NCBI GenBank assembly: GCA_030682795.1
Contig: JAUXNJ010000043.1
Location: 1-50,515, forward strand
DNA length: 50,515 nucleotides
Direction: 5' to 3'
Origin: Sphingobacteriaceae bacterium
GTDB lineage: Bacteria; Bacteroidota; Bacteroidia; UBA7662
Below, piece after piece: positions 44,179 to 50,515 of the stretch (position 1 is the first letter of the stretch; every line of letters starts with the position of its first letter). The notes under the pieces are model-generated. The model searched no databases. It saw only the letters and a list, made by a program, of their open reading frames with translations, and was not told the origin of the DNA. A program made the translations under genes and the position numbers.

Positions 44179-45418
44179 AAAACGACCACTTCAACAAAAC
44201 CGCAACGGTGCTGCCGGCGTTGGCAAAAAGACTGTTCTGGGACGCAAAAAAGAGCTGACTCAACAGGGTAAAGTCGAGGTTCTGGGCCAGCGAATAGCTA
44301 TAATTGGGCGAAATAAAGACGGCTTGTTCGCTGGGGTAGTAAAATCCCGCCACACTCAAGCTGTGGCGCATCCCAATCGGGTATTGCACCGTACTGAGCA
44401 CGCTCCAATCGCTGAAACTGAGGTTATCGGCGCGCAATGGACGGATGAGCAGCAAAGGCTGGATGCCGCCGCCACGCTGTTGGTTGTACACCAGCTCATT
44501 GATCCAAAACAGTCCGTTGTTGAATCGATAATCGGCCGAAACTGCTACCACAACATTGCCACGTTCGAGGCCAGGAACAGCTTCCAAATCATAAAAATAG
44601 CTGAGTTCGCCTTTGAAACCGAGTCCTCGCACACTCCCGGCCCAACCTCCACCCACAGCAAAACGGTTGTGGAAATAGCCGCTCACCAGTTGAATGTCGT
44701 AGCCTTTGTGGTTGAAGGCATACAGCAAAGCCGCAACGGAATTTTGCAGCCGGATGTCGCTGCCAGGCTGCATTACATCCCTTCCAGGAGCGATGGCCAG
44801 CTCGAGCCGCGACAAAGAGCTGCGGTACCAGTTTACCCGCAGGGCATCCACCCCAGGTCGTTCTTCGTAGTCGAAGTCGAAAAAGCTGTAGTTGTTAAAC
44901 AAATCGTTGGGATTGCTCACGGTGTTGATGCCCCAATTAATGCGCTGCCGACCCGCACGAACCTGCCATTTGCCCTTGCTGTAGTTCACAAAGGCGCGGT
45001 CGGTAATGGTGTGCAACAATACATTACCGCTGCTCAGCACCACATGGCTCAGGTCGATCGGACCGTTCAGGTCGGTTTCGAGGAAGTCGCGGAAGAAGCC
45101 ATTGGTAGCGGTTTGGCCCCAAAATATGCGAGTACGCTGCGCAGCTTCGATTTCCCAATGGGGTGCAATGGCCCAGCGGAAGTTGAGGCGGTTGTGGAGG
45201 ATGTTGTCGGCTTGCTGGATGCTACGGCCATCGGGTGCCACCACCACCATGGGAAAGGTTTTGAGGTAGCCGTGCAGACTGGGTTTCGGTCGCACCCAAG
45301 TTGCGGTCGAATCCTGGGCCTTGGCCGCTCCGCCCAAAAGCCATCCAGCCAAAAACATCCCCAAAAGGGCGAGAAAGACTGGTGAAGCTTGCTTTTTCGA
45401 GGCCTTAGCGTCGTTCAT
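44177..45418 (-). CDS. Outer-membrane beta-barrel protein of the export operon
   Basis: This 413-residue protein has an exported N-terminus (hydrophobic about 15-33, ending AKAQ). It then shows barrel-like alternating strands with porin-type features (RQRINWGINTVSNPNDLFN near 164-182, many aromatic/Gly turns) and a C-terminal LLKWSF. It loosely resembles DUF1302-like barrels encoded beside other LolA/transporter clusters. ATG 45418 is chosen, overlapping the ATPase gene by 14 nt. As last gene of the operon, it probably provides the outer-membrane step. Confidence 0.78.
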   Translation of the reverse strand: MNDAKASKKQASPVFLALLGMFLAGWLLGGAAKAQDSTATWVRPKPSLHGYLKTFPMVVVAPDGRSIQQADNILHNRLNFRWAIAPHWEIEAAQRTRIFWGQTATNGFFRDFLETDLNGPIDLSHVVLSSGNVLLHTITDRAFVNYSKGKWQVRAGRQRINWGINTVSNPNDLFNNYSFFDFDYEERPGVDALRVNWYRSSLSRLELAIAPGRDVMQPGSDIRLQNSVAALLYAFNHKGYDIQLVSGYFHNRFAVGGGWAGSVRGLGFKGELSYFYDLEAVPGLERGNVVVAVSADYRFNNGLFWINELVYNQQRGGGIQPLLLIRPLRADNLSFSDWSVLSTVQYPIGMRHSLSVAGFYYPSEQAVFISPNYSYSLAQNLDFTLLSQLFFASQNSLFANAGSTVAVLLKWSF

Positions 45419-46091
45419 CGGAGGCAATTTCGCCATCTACCAGCGTAATGACCCTGGTGGCACGGTCGATGACGCGTTGGTCGTGGGTAGAAAAAAGGAA
45501 GGTCATTTTTTCGTCTTCGTTGAGTCGCTTCATAGTGTCGAGCAGGTTGAAGGCGGTTTGAGAGTCGAGGTTGGCGGTGGGTTCGTCGGCGAGCACGTAT
45601 TGCGGACGGGAAGCCAAAGCGCGGGCCACGGCTACACGCTGCTGCTGACCGCCTGAGAGTTCTGCCGGGCGGTTTTTGCCTCGGTCGGCGAGGCCAACTT
45701 CTGCCAACACTTCGGCAGCACGGGCTTTGATTTCGGCAGCGGGACGGCCTTGGAGGTCCATGATAAAGGATACATTTTCTTCGGCCGTGAGCACGGGAAT
45801 GAGGTTGTAGGCCTGGAAAACGAAGCCAATGTGGTGGAGGCGGAAGTCGATGAGCTGGTTTTCGTTGAGCTCACTGATGTCGGTGCCAGCCACCCACACT
45901 TTGCCGGTGCTGGGGGTGTCGAGGCCGCCGAGCATGTTGAGTAAGGTGGTTTTGCCGGAGCCCGAAGGCCCCACGATCACGGTGAATTCACCAGGGTGGA
46001 TTTCGAGGTTGATGTTGCGCAAGGCATGCACGGCCACAGGACCTTCGGAATAGGTTTTGTGGAGGTTTTGGGTTTGGAGGACGGGGGTCAT
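45405..46091 (-). CDS. ABC transporter ATP-binding protein (LolD/MacB type)
   Basis: This 228-residue ATPase has Walker A GPSGSGKTT (about 41-49), signature LSGGQQQRVA (about 144-153), Walker B VLADEPTANLD and switch His in STHDQRV. It is of the LolD/MacB subfamily that pairs with FtsX-type permeases. It is separated from the permease gene upstream by a 192-bp gap filled with tandem repeats. Confidence 0.93.
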   Translation of the reverse strand: MTPVLQTQNLHKTYSEGPVAVHALRNINLEIHPGEFTVIVGPSGSGKTTLLNMLGGLDTPSTGKVWVAGTDISELNENQLIDFRLHHIGFVFQAYNLIPVLTAEENVSFIMDLQGRPAAEIKARAAEVLAEVGLADRGKNRPAELSGGQQQRVAVARALASRPQYVLADEPTANLDSQTAFNLLDTMKRLNEDEKMTFLFSTHDQRVIDRATRVITLVDGEIASDERR

Positions 46092-46104
46092 GAGATTTTT
46101 TTTT

Positions 46105-46276
46105 AAAACACGGAGGTCACGGAGGACACGGAGATTTGTTACTATTTTTTTAAAACACGGAGGTCACGGAGGACACGGAGATTTGTTACTGTTTTTTAAA
46201 ACACGGAGGTCACGGAGGACACGGAGATTTGGTACTATTTTTTTAAAACACGGAGGTCACGGAGGACGCGGAGATT
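46105..46276. repeat. Four tandem 46-47 bp repeats, each with three CACGGAG subrepeats
   Basis: Units starting AAAACACGG occur at 46105, 46152, 46198 and 46245 (spacing 47, 46, 47). Each contains three 9-bp CACGGAGG-like subunits and an AT-rich linker (ATTTGTTACTATTTTTTT or near variants). The copies are almost identical, differing at a few positions such as GACACGG/GACGCGG in the last. They fill the gap between the permease stop and the ATPase start. Confidence 0.95.
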
Positions 46277-46283
46277 TTTATTC

Positions 46284-47534
46284 TTATGAACGGATTGCAT
46301 CGGCGGCGTTGAGCTTGAGGGCTTTGAGTGCAGGGTAGAGGGCAGCGAGCAGGGAGAGGACTATCACCAAAAGGGTGATGTTGAGGGCATAGCTGGCTGA
46401 AAGTTCGGGGTAGAGCTCGGCATCGTAGCCAAACTCCGCCAAAGCATCGGCATAAGCGCCTAAATTGATGCCCGTGCGGGAGGTAATGGCCACTAAAACA
46501 CCGCCAGCTGCGAGCCCGGCCAGGGCAGCTAGCAGTGCCATGCACAGAGTTTCGACCATGATCATGATAAAAATGCGGCTTTTGGTCATGCCTAAGGCTT
46601 TCAGCATCCCGATTTCGCGCATACGCTCGTAAACGGCCATGAGCATGCTGTTGAGGATGCCAAACGACAAGCCGAGCAGGATGATGAACACAAAAATGTA
46701 GCTCACCACCGAGCCGCTATCTTGCATATAGGCCAATTCAGGCGCCAATTCGCGCCAGCTGCGCACACTGAGTTGCGGGTAAGCCGCTTGAAGCTGGGCG
46801 GTAAATGCAGGCACGCTGTCGAGCTCGTGCAAACGGATGGCGAGTTCATAAACGGGTTGGGCTTCTCTTAAAAGGGCATCGAGCTGGTGCTTTTGCACAT
46901 ACACCGTGCTTTGGTCGAAGCCCGCATTGGCGGTACGGAAGAGTCCTTGCACCCGAAACGCCGCCGACACTATTTCTTGCTCGGCATTTGGGAAGGAGAG
47001 TACCAGCCGCGAACCAACCTCCAGCTTGAGCTTTTTGGCTAGTTTGGCGCCCAAAAGCAATTGATTTTCGGCGGAATCGCTAAAATAGTGGCCGGCAATG
47101 AGCTGCTGGGATAAAGCGACGAGTTGGTTTTCCGCCTCAGGATTTACCCCGCGCACTTCTGCGCCTTGGGTAAGGGTGGGCGAGGCCACGAGGCCTTGGG
47201 CCAGACTGCGGGCCGAAAGCAGCTTCACCGCTGGCAATTGCCGCAGGGAATCTTCCAACTGCGTTCCATGGGGCAACATCATACCTGCCTGACCTTCGTC
47301 GAGCCAAGTTTTGCTGTGCAGTTGCAAATGACTGTATTGCTTTTCTATGGCGTTGTAAAAACGCTGGCCCATAAAACCGGTGATCATGGCCATGGCGAAG
47401 GTGCCGCCTACTAATCCCAAAAAGATGGCGGTCATGAGGCTGAGCGAGCGACCGCGGTTTCTCCAAATGTTGCGCCAGCTGAGTCGCAGGATGAAGCCGA
47501 GGCCTGCGGTGCGCTTATTCGCTTGCTTGTTCAT
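46284..47534 (-). CDS. FtsX/MacB-type ABC transporter permease
   Basis: This 416-residue permease has an N-terminal helix (about 30-55, LSLMTAIFLGLVGGTFAMAMITGF), a MacB-like periplasmic domain (about 60-260), and three C-terminal helices (with VYERMREIGMLKALGMTKSRIF near 309, the family coupling motif). It pairs with the permease encoded by the upstream gene, whose TGA overlaps its ATG. It probably forms a Lol-like complex extracting lipid or lipoprotein from the inner membrane. Confidence 0.9.
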   Translation of the reverse strand: MNKQANKRTAGLGFILRLSWRNIWRNRGRSLSLMTAIFLGLVGGTFAMAMITGFMGQRFYNAIEKQYSHLQLHSKTWLDEGQAGMMLPHGTQLEDSLRQLPAVKLLSARSLAQGLVASPTLTQGAEVRGVNPEAENQLVALSQQLIAGHYFSDSAENQLLLGAKLAKKLKLEVGSRLVLSFPNAEQEIVSAAFRVQGLFRTANAGFDQSTVYVQKHQLDALLREAQPVYELAIRLHELDSVPAFTAQLQAAYPQLSVRSWRELAPELAYMQDSGSVVSYIFVFIILLGLSFGILNSMLMAVYERMREIGMLKALGMTKSRIFIMIMVETLCMALLAALAGLAAGGVLVAITSRTGINLGAYADALAEFGYDAELYPELSASYALNITLLVIVLSLLAALYPALKALKLNAADAIRS

Positions 47535-48739
47535 GAGCGAGAGGCTTTAAGTACGTCTAATTTGCTGATGTAATAGCCCGGATAGAGGGCCACGAGCAGA
47601 CACATGCCCAATACCACCAGGGCTTGTGAAGAGAAGATGCTTGGGTCGGCGGAAAAGAAAATCAGTGGTTCTACCCCGAATTCCTCCGAAATGGCCTGCA
47701 ATTCTTCTCCCATGGGGATGGGATGGTAGTAAAACCAGGCCACCAAGGGCACGCTGGCTGCCATTCCCGCCAAAATACCGATGCAGCCCATGAGCAAGCT
47801 TTCATACAAGGCCATCCAACCGAGTCTTCGCCTGCGCATGCCCACGCTGATGAGCACGCCAAATTCTTTGCGGCGCTCGAGGGTCATGGTGAGCACCGTG
47901 CCAAAAATACCGAAGCCAATCACGAGGTAGAGGATAAAAAGGATGATGCGGTTGCTGGCATTGTCAAATTCAATGGCTGCGAGCAACTCAGGGAGCAGTT
48001 CGCGCCAGTTGCGGACCACCACAAAGCCGTCGGCTGGCAGTAAATCGGACATTTGCTGCTGCAATTTGTCGGTGGCATTGGGCTGATTGGGCATTACCAG
48101 CACCGAACTCACCATGTCGTAGGCGCCAAACAGGCTTTGGGCATCGGCCAAGGTTAAATAGGCAATTTGCTTGCGCAATTCGGGGGAGGTAGGTTTCACC
48201 AGACCGCTGATGCGGTAAATGCCGGCCGCCTGTTGGCCCTGGTAGCCTTGTCCGAGCAGTACCAGACTGTCGCCAATACCGAGTTGCAGGCGTTCGGCCA
48301 GCCGGTCACCGAGTACCACACCGCCGGGTTCGAAGTCGCCGGCCAGCAGTTGGTCTTGTAGTCCGTTGAGCTGCTGTTCTTTTTCGGGCTCAATGCCGAG
48401 CACCAAAGCAGCTCGGGTGCGGTCACCGCCTGCTGCCAGCACAAAGCCTTGTAAACGGGGAATGAGACTTTGCACGCCGGGCAAGGAAAAGCGTTCGGCC
48501 TCGGCTTCGTTCCAGCTGAAGCAATAATCGAGGGAGGGTTCTTCAAAATAGGCCGAGTCTTGCAGCTGCAAATAGCCCGTAAAATAGCTCACGCTGTTGC
48601 GAATCATCGATTCGTGGGAGCCGCGGTTCACGCTTTCGGCCATCACCGCCAGCAGCACCGCAAAAAATACGGAGCTTACGGTGATGAGGGTGCGCTTGCG
48701 CGACCGCCATAAATTTCTCCAAGCAAGTTTGAGTAACAT
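47531..48739 (-). CDS. FtsX/MacB-type ABC transporter permease
   Basis: This 402-residue permease has the same architecture: WRNLWRSRKRTLITVSSVFFAVLLAVMAESV at the N-terminus, a periplasmic domain, and FGTVLTMTLERRKEFGVLISVGMRRRRLGWMALYESLLMG in the C-terminal part. It is diverged from its neighbour, consistent with a LolC/LolE-like heterodimer. It overlaps the next permease by 4 nt (ATGA) and follows the LolA-like gene by 10 nt. Confidence 0.9.
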   Translation of the reverse strand: MLLKLAWRNLWRSRKRTLITVSSVFFAVLLAVMAESVNRGSHESMIRNSVSYFTGYLQLQDSAYFEEPSLDYCFSWNEAEAERFSLPGVQSLIPRLQGFVLAAGGDRTRAALVLGIEPEKEQQLNGLQDQLLAGDFEPGGVVLGDRLAERLQLGIGDSLVLLGQGYQGQQAAGIYRISGLVKPTSPELRKQIAYLTLADAQSLFGAYDMVSSVLVMPNQPNATDKLQQQMSDLLPADGFVVVRNWRELLPELLAAIEFDNASNRIILFILYLVIGFGIFGTVLTMTLERRKEFGVLISVGMRRRRLGWMALYESLLMGCIGILAGMAASVPLVAWFYYHPIPMGEELQAISEEFGVEPLIFFSADPSIFSSQALVVLGMCLLVALYPGYYISKLDVLKASRS

Positions 48740-48749
48740 AGGCGAGGGG

Positions 48750-49490
48750 TTATCGTACCGATTTTAAATTTTGTACCGAAAAGAAACTTTCGTTAATAGG
48801 TGCGTTAAACACGGCTTCCTCGTAAACAATGATGGTTTTGTGACCGGCTTTGTCGAGGGGCGTGAGCTCCATGCGCACAGGCAAGCTGCGGTTGCCCATT
48901 TTTCGGATGTCGCTCATGGCGACGGTATTAACCTTTTCGCCTTTGTCGCCATAATTTTCGGTGCGCAGGTGGTAGTAGTTTTCTTTGCTCACCCAAATCA
49001 CCACTTTGCTGTACACCACCGAGGAGCTGGGTAGGGGCGTCATTTCAATTACCCAGCAGTCTAAGCCCTCATAGATTTCTGAACGCAGTATTTTATGCTT
49101 GAAGTCTTTGAGGGTGGAGCTTTCGCGCACCAAATCGTCGTTGCTGAAATCGCTGCCCATCCAGCTTTGCGACATCATACTGGGGGGGAGTTTGATCATG
49201 CGGTCGACCGAAGGCACGTAGTTCCAGATTTCTTTTTTACGCTTGAGGAAGGCGGTACCGCGGTCGCGCACAGGCTCCTGCAGCAGAATCAGTGAGTAGT
49301 CCTGCCCCTTGCTCCAGCTTTTGAACTTCATTTCGCGGGTGAAGCGGGGCCGCACCACGGTCATTTTCATGGTGATTTCGGCCGTTTCCCCGCGCATTTG
49401 GTCTTCCATTTTTTGGATGATGGTAGCAGGGTCGGGGTTTTGGGCGAAGGCGGCCAAGGGGAGGAGCAGCCAAAGGAAAAGGGTTTTCAT
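48750..49490 (-). CDS. LolA-like outer-membrane lipoprotein-sorting protein
   Basis: This 246-residue periplasmic protein has a signal peptide (1-16, AFAQ) and the LolA-like fold of the sorting-protein family: RGETAEITMKMTVVRPRFTREMKFKSW, KEIWNYVPSVDRMIKLPPSMMSQSWMGSDFSNDDLVRES. This subfamily typically accompanies FtsX-type permeases rather than acting as the housekeeping LolA. It would bind a lipid or lipid-modified cargo in transit. Confidence 0.9.
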   Translation of the reverse strand: MKTLFLWLLLPLAAFAQNPDPATIIQKMEDQMRGETAEITMKMTVVRPRFTREMKFKSWSKGQDYSLILLQEPVRDRGTAFLKRKKEIWNYVPSVDRMIKLPPSMMSQSWMGSDFSNDDLVRESSTLKDFKHKILRSEIYEGLDCWVIEMTPLPSSSVVYSKVVIWVSKENYYHLRTENYGDKGEKVNTVAMSDIRKMGNRSLPVRMELTPLDKAGHKTIIVYEEAVFNAPINESFFSVQNLKSVR

Positions 49491-49500
49491 TTGTTGTGAT

Positions 49501-50004
49501 TTAAGGTTGTATGTGGTATTGATCGCGTTCCTGCTCCCATTCTTGAAGCAGTTGACTCATTTTGCCATGGAGCCAGCTGTAAAAGCCAGCAGTATCGCGC
49601 AAAAAGTAAGCGGCTTCGTCTTGTTTGTTGAGCTTGAGGTCGTGACCCCGCTGCATTAGCGCTACAAAATGGATGGTCATGCCCATGCGTTTCACAGTCA
49701 TTTCGCCCATATCGCGGGCACCAATGCGGTAATAGGTATTGCGGTCGTCTTTAAAACGTAAGCTTTTAATAAAGCCGGTTTGCTCGAGGGTTTTGACCTG
49801 GTTGTGCACCGAAGCTTTGCTCACGCCCAAGGCGCCTACCAATTCGGTAAACGATACTTCTGGGCGGTCGCTGATGAGGATGTAGCCTAGGATGAGCCCG
49901 GAAATACGCCCTGTTCCTAGTTTTTCAAAGAATAAACCAAACTCCTCTAAGTAGGACTGTTTTTCGGGGGATAAGGCCTCGTTGAGCTTTATTTGATCTT
50001 TCAT
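49501..50004 (-). CDS. GbsR/MarR-family winged-helix regulator
   Basis: This 167-residue regulator has a MarR-like winged HTH (about residues 37-80, VSFTELVGALGVSKASVHNQVKTLEQTGFI) and a helical C-terminus of the GbsR type. ATG 50004 is preferred because a good promoter ends 4 nt upstream; the upstream in-frame extension would cover that promoter. It is the first gene of the LolA/FtsX/ATPase/barrel operon and probably represses it in response to a small ligand. Confidence 0.88.
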   Translation of the reverse strand: MKDQIKLNEALSPEKQSYLEEFGLFFEKLGTGRISGLILGYILISDRPEVSFTELVGALGVSKASVHNQVKTLEQTGFIKSLRFKDDRNTYYRIGARDMGEMTVKRMGMTIHFVALMQRGHDLKLNKQDEAAYFLRDTAGFYSWLHGKMSQLLQEWEQERDQYHIQP

Positions 50005-50008
50005 ACCA

Positions 50009-50040
50009 CAAAGGTAAAGCATAATTAAGTTTAGTTCAAA
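50009..50040 (-). promoter_or_regulatory. Full Bacteroidota promoter of the gbsR-lolA-ABC operon
   Basis: On the minus strand, TTTG (50037-50040) is followed by a 20-nt spacer and TACCTTTG (50009-50016), matching TTTG-N20-TAnnTTTG. The -7 box ends 4 nt before the ATG at 50004. Confidence 0.75.
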
Positions 50041-50054
50041 ATAAACTGAACTGA
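50031..50054. promoter_or_regulatory. Candidate operator for the GbsR/MarR regulator
   Basis: TTAGTTCA (50031-50038) and TGAACTGA (50047-50054) form an inverted repeat matching at 7 of 8 positions with an 8-bp spacer. It overlaps the -33 element. Position suggests autoregulation. Confidence 0.5.
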
Positions 50055-50188
50055 ATTTTATTTTTTTTGATATGCTCACAATCAAAATGCAAGTTTTCCA
50101 TAAGCAAAGCGTAGGCGATAGGTGTGGTTATACTTTAGTTTACGTTTATCTACTTGTCAAATTCAATAGAAATTAATACACTTGCGGT

Positions 50189-50383
50189 ATGTCCATCACC
50201 AAAGAATCAGAGCTCCTCGGCATGAAAAAAGTAAGCGAAGCAGTGGCTTACACGTTAAAGGAAATGATCCGGTATGCACAGCCGGGCATAACCACCAAGC
50301 AGCTCGACGACTATGGCGCTAGCATTTTACAAGCCTATGGCGCCCGTTCAGCCCCCTACGAGACCGCCAGTAACACAATTTAA
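50189..50383 (+). pseudogene. map: Truncated type I methionine aminopeptidase (N-terminal fragment)
   Basis: The 64-residue ORF matches the N-terminus of bacterial methionine aminopeptidase (SITKESELLGMKKVSEAVAY, then GITTKQLDDYGASILQAYGA, RSAPYET). It stops where the family continues into the Gly/Pro turn and catalytic domain, so all metal ligands are missing. A terminator-like hairpin overlaps its stop. It is probably a non-functional remnant, or a gene interrupted just here; the rest could lie beyond the window. Confidence 0.8.
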
Positions 50384-50418
50384 GCCCCCAAGGAGCCCAA
50401 AAGCCCCTTGGGGGCTTT
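50383..50418 (+). terminator. Strong hairpin terminator after the map fragment
   Basis: AGCCCCCAAGG (50383-50393) pairs with CCTTGGGGGCT (50406-50416), an 11-bp perfect stem with a 12-nt loop, followed by TTGT. The stem starts on the last base of the stop codon. Confidence 0.8.
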
Positions 50419-50439
50419 GTATTTTAAGGTTTTTAAGAT

Positions 50440-50515
50440 ATGAAAAAGCGCATTCGTTGGACCAAAGTTGGACCAAGCCTAAAAAGGGAGCGGGGAGAGG
50501 TGTTTAGTTCATCCA
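50440..50515 (+). CDS. Partial ORF running off the window end
   Basis: ATG at 50440 opens a frame beginning MKKRIRWTKVGPSLKRERGE that continues to the end of the window. It is too short to identify. Confidence 0.25.
   Translation, partial: MKKRIRWTKVGPSLKRERGEVFSSS

Noticed and set aside
44324-45385. 353-codon plus-strand ORF opposite the barrel gene
   Set aside because: It is antisense to a gene with a signal peptide and barrel pattern, has no recognisable domain, and is typical of a shadow frame in GC-rich codons.
46105-46276. Possible CRISPR array
   Set aside because: The period is regular, but the stretch between conserved blocks is the same in every copy, so there are no spacers, and there are no cas genes nearby.
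46057-46338. ORF encoding His/Gly- and Arg/Thr-rich repeats across the tandem array
   Set aside because: It is a by-product of the CACGGAG repeat being read in shifting frames. It overlaps the ATPase and permease genes on the other strand and has no start-site support.

Overview
This 50.5 kb window is chromosomal DNA from a member of the Bacteroidota, roughly 50% GC by eye. The evidence is two secreted proteins with type A T9SS C-terminal sorting domains, a SecD-SecF fusion, a TonB-dependent receptor with a carboxypeptidase-D-like N-terminal extension, Bacteroidota-typical families (DUF2490, DUF2911, DUF4260, DUF2805), a tmRNA tag ending NNYALAA, and promoters of the TAnnTTTG type. I cannot place it below phylum with confidence. 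No prophage, insertion sequence, CRISPR array, rRNA or tRNA gene was seen; the only structured RNA is tmRNA.

Layout. 0-5.2 kb: a large T9SS-secreted surface protein and an actin-like ATPase, both on the minus strand. The ATPase has its motifs in a circularly permuted order. 5.5-10.1 kb: a saccharopine/alanine dehydrogenase-like enzyme, tmRNA (ssrA), DUF4260, a Crp/Fnr regulator, and a translationally coupled DUF2490 + MORN-repeat pair. 10.2-16.9 kb (plus strand): PlsC, then DUF2911, a PIG-L deacetylase, a 55-aa membrane protein and a sodium:solute symporter as one tight operon, then DUF302. 16.9-19.1 kb: a YoeB toxin with a non-YefM antitoxin, and an ABC-F ATPase. 19.3-25.5 kb: SecDF and a DUF2490 gene followed by an unknown secreted protein. 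25.5-35.1 kb: mixed housekeeping genes (DUF486, RlmI-like methyltransferase, DUF2805, Ycf48-like propeller, DUF58, hydrolase, EamA, LptF/G, T9SS esterase, MtgA). 35.2-41.5 kb: a glutathione peroxidase lipoprotein, a CrtW-type carotenoid ketolase overlapping a TonB receptor gene, and two different L,D-transpeptidases facing each other. 41.5-44 kb: AT-richer small genes and a HepT/MntA pair. 44.2-50.0 kb: a six-gene minus-strand operon (GbsR/MarR regulator, LolA-like protein, two FtsX-type permeases, a 4 x 47-bp tandem repeat, an ABC ATPase, and an outer-membrane barrel) that looks like one trans-envelope export system. The right end holds a truncated methionine aminopeptidase followed by a terminator hairpin.

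Themes. Envelope biogenesis dominates: SecDF, LptF/G, MtgA, two L,D-transpeptidases, PlsC and the Lol-like operon. Genes are packed tightly. Operon partners overlap by 1-17 nt, and three convergent pairs share a single TTAA as both stop codons. Several genes have the -7 promoter box only 3-7 nt before the ATG, which suggests leaderless or very short-leader transcripts. The observations most worth a second look are the permuted actin-like ATPase, the six-gene LolA/FtsX/barrel operon with its tandem repeat, the terminator-like hairpin inside the PIG-L signal-peptide codons, and the ABC-F protein in which one of two ATP sites has decayed.
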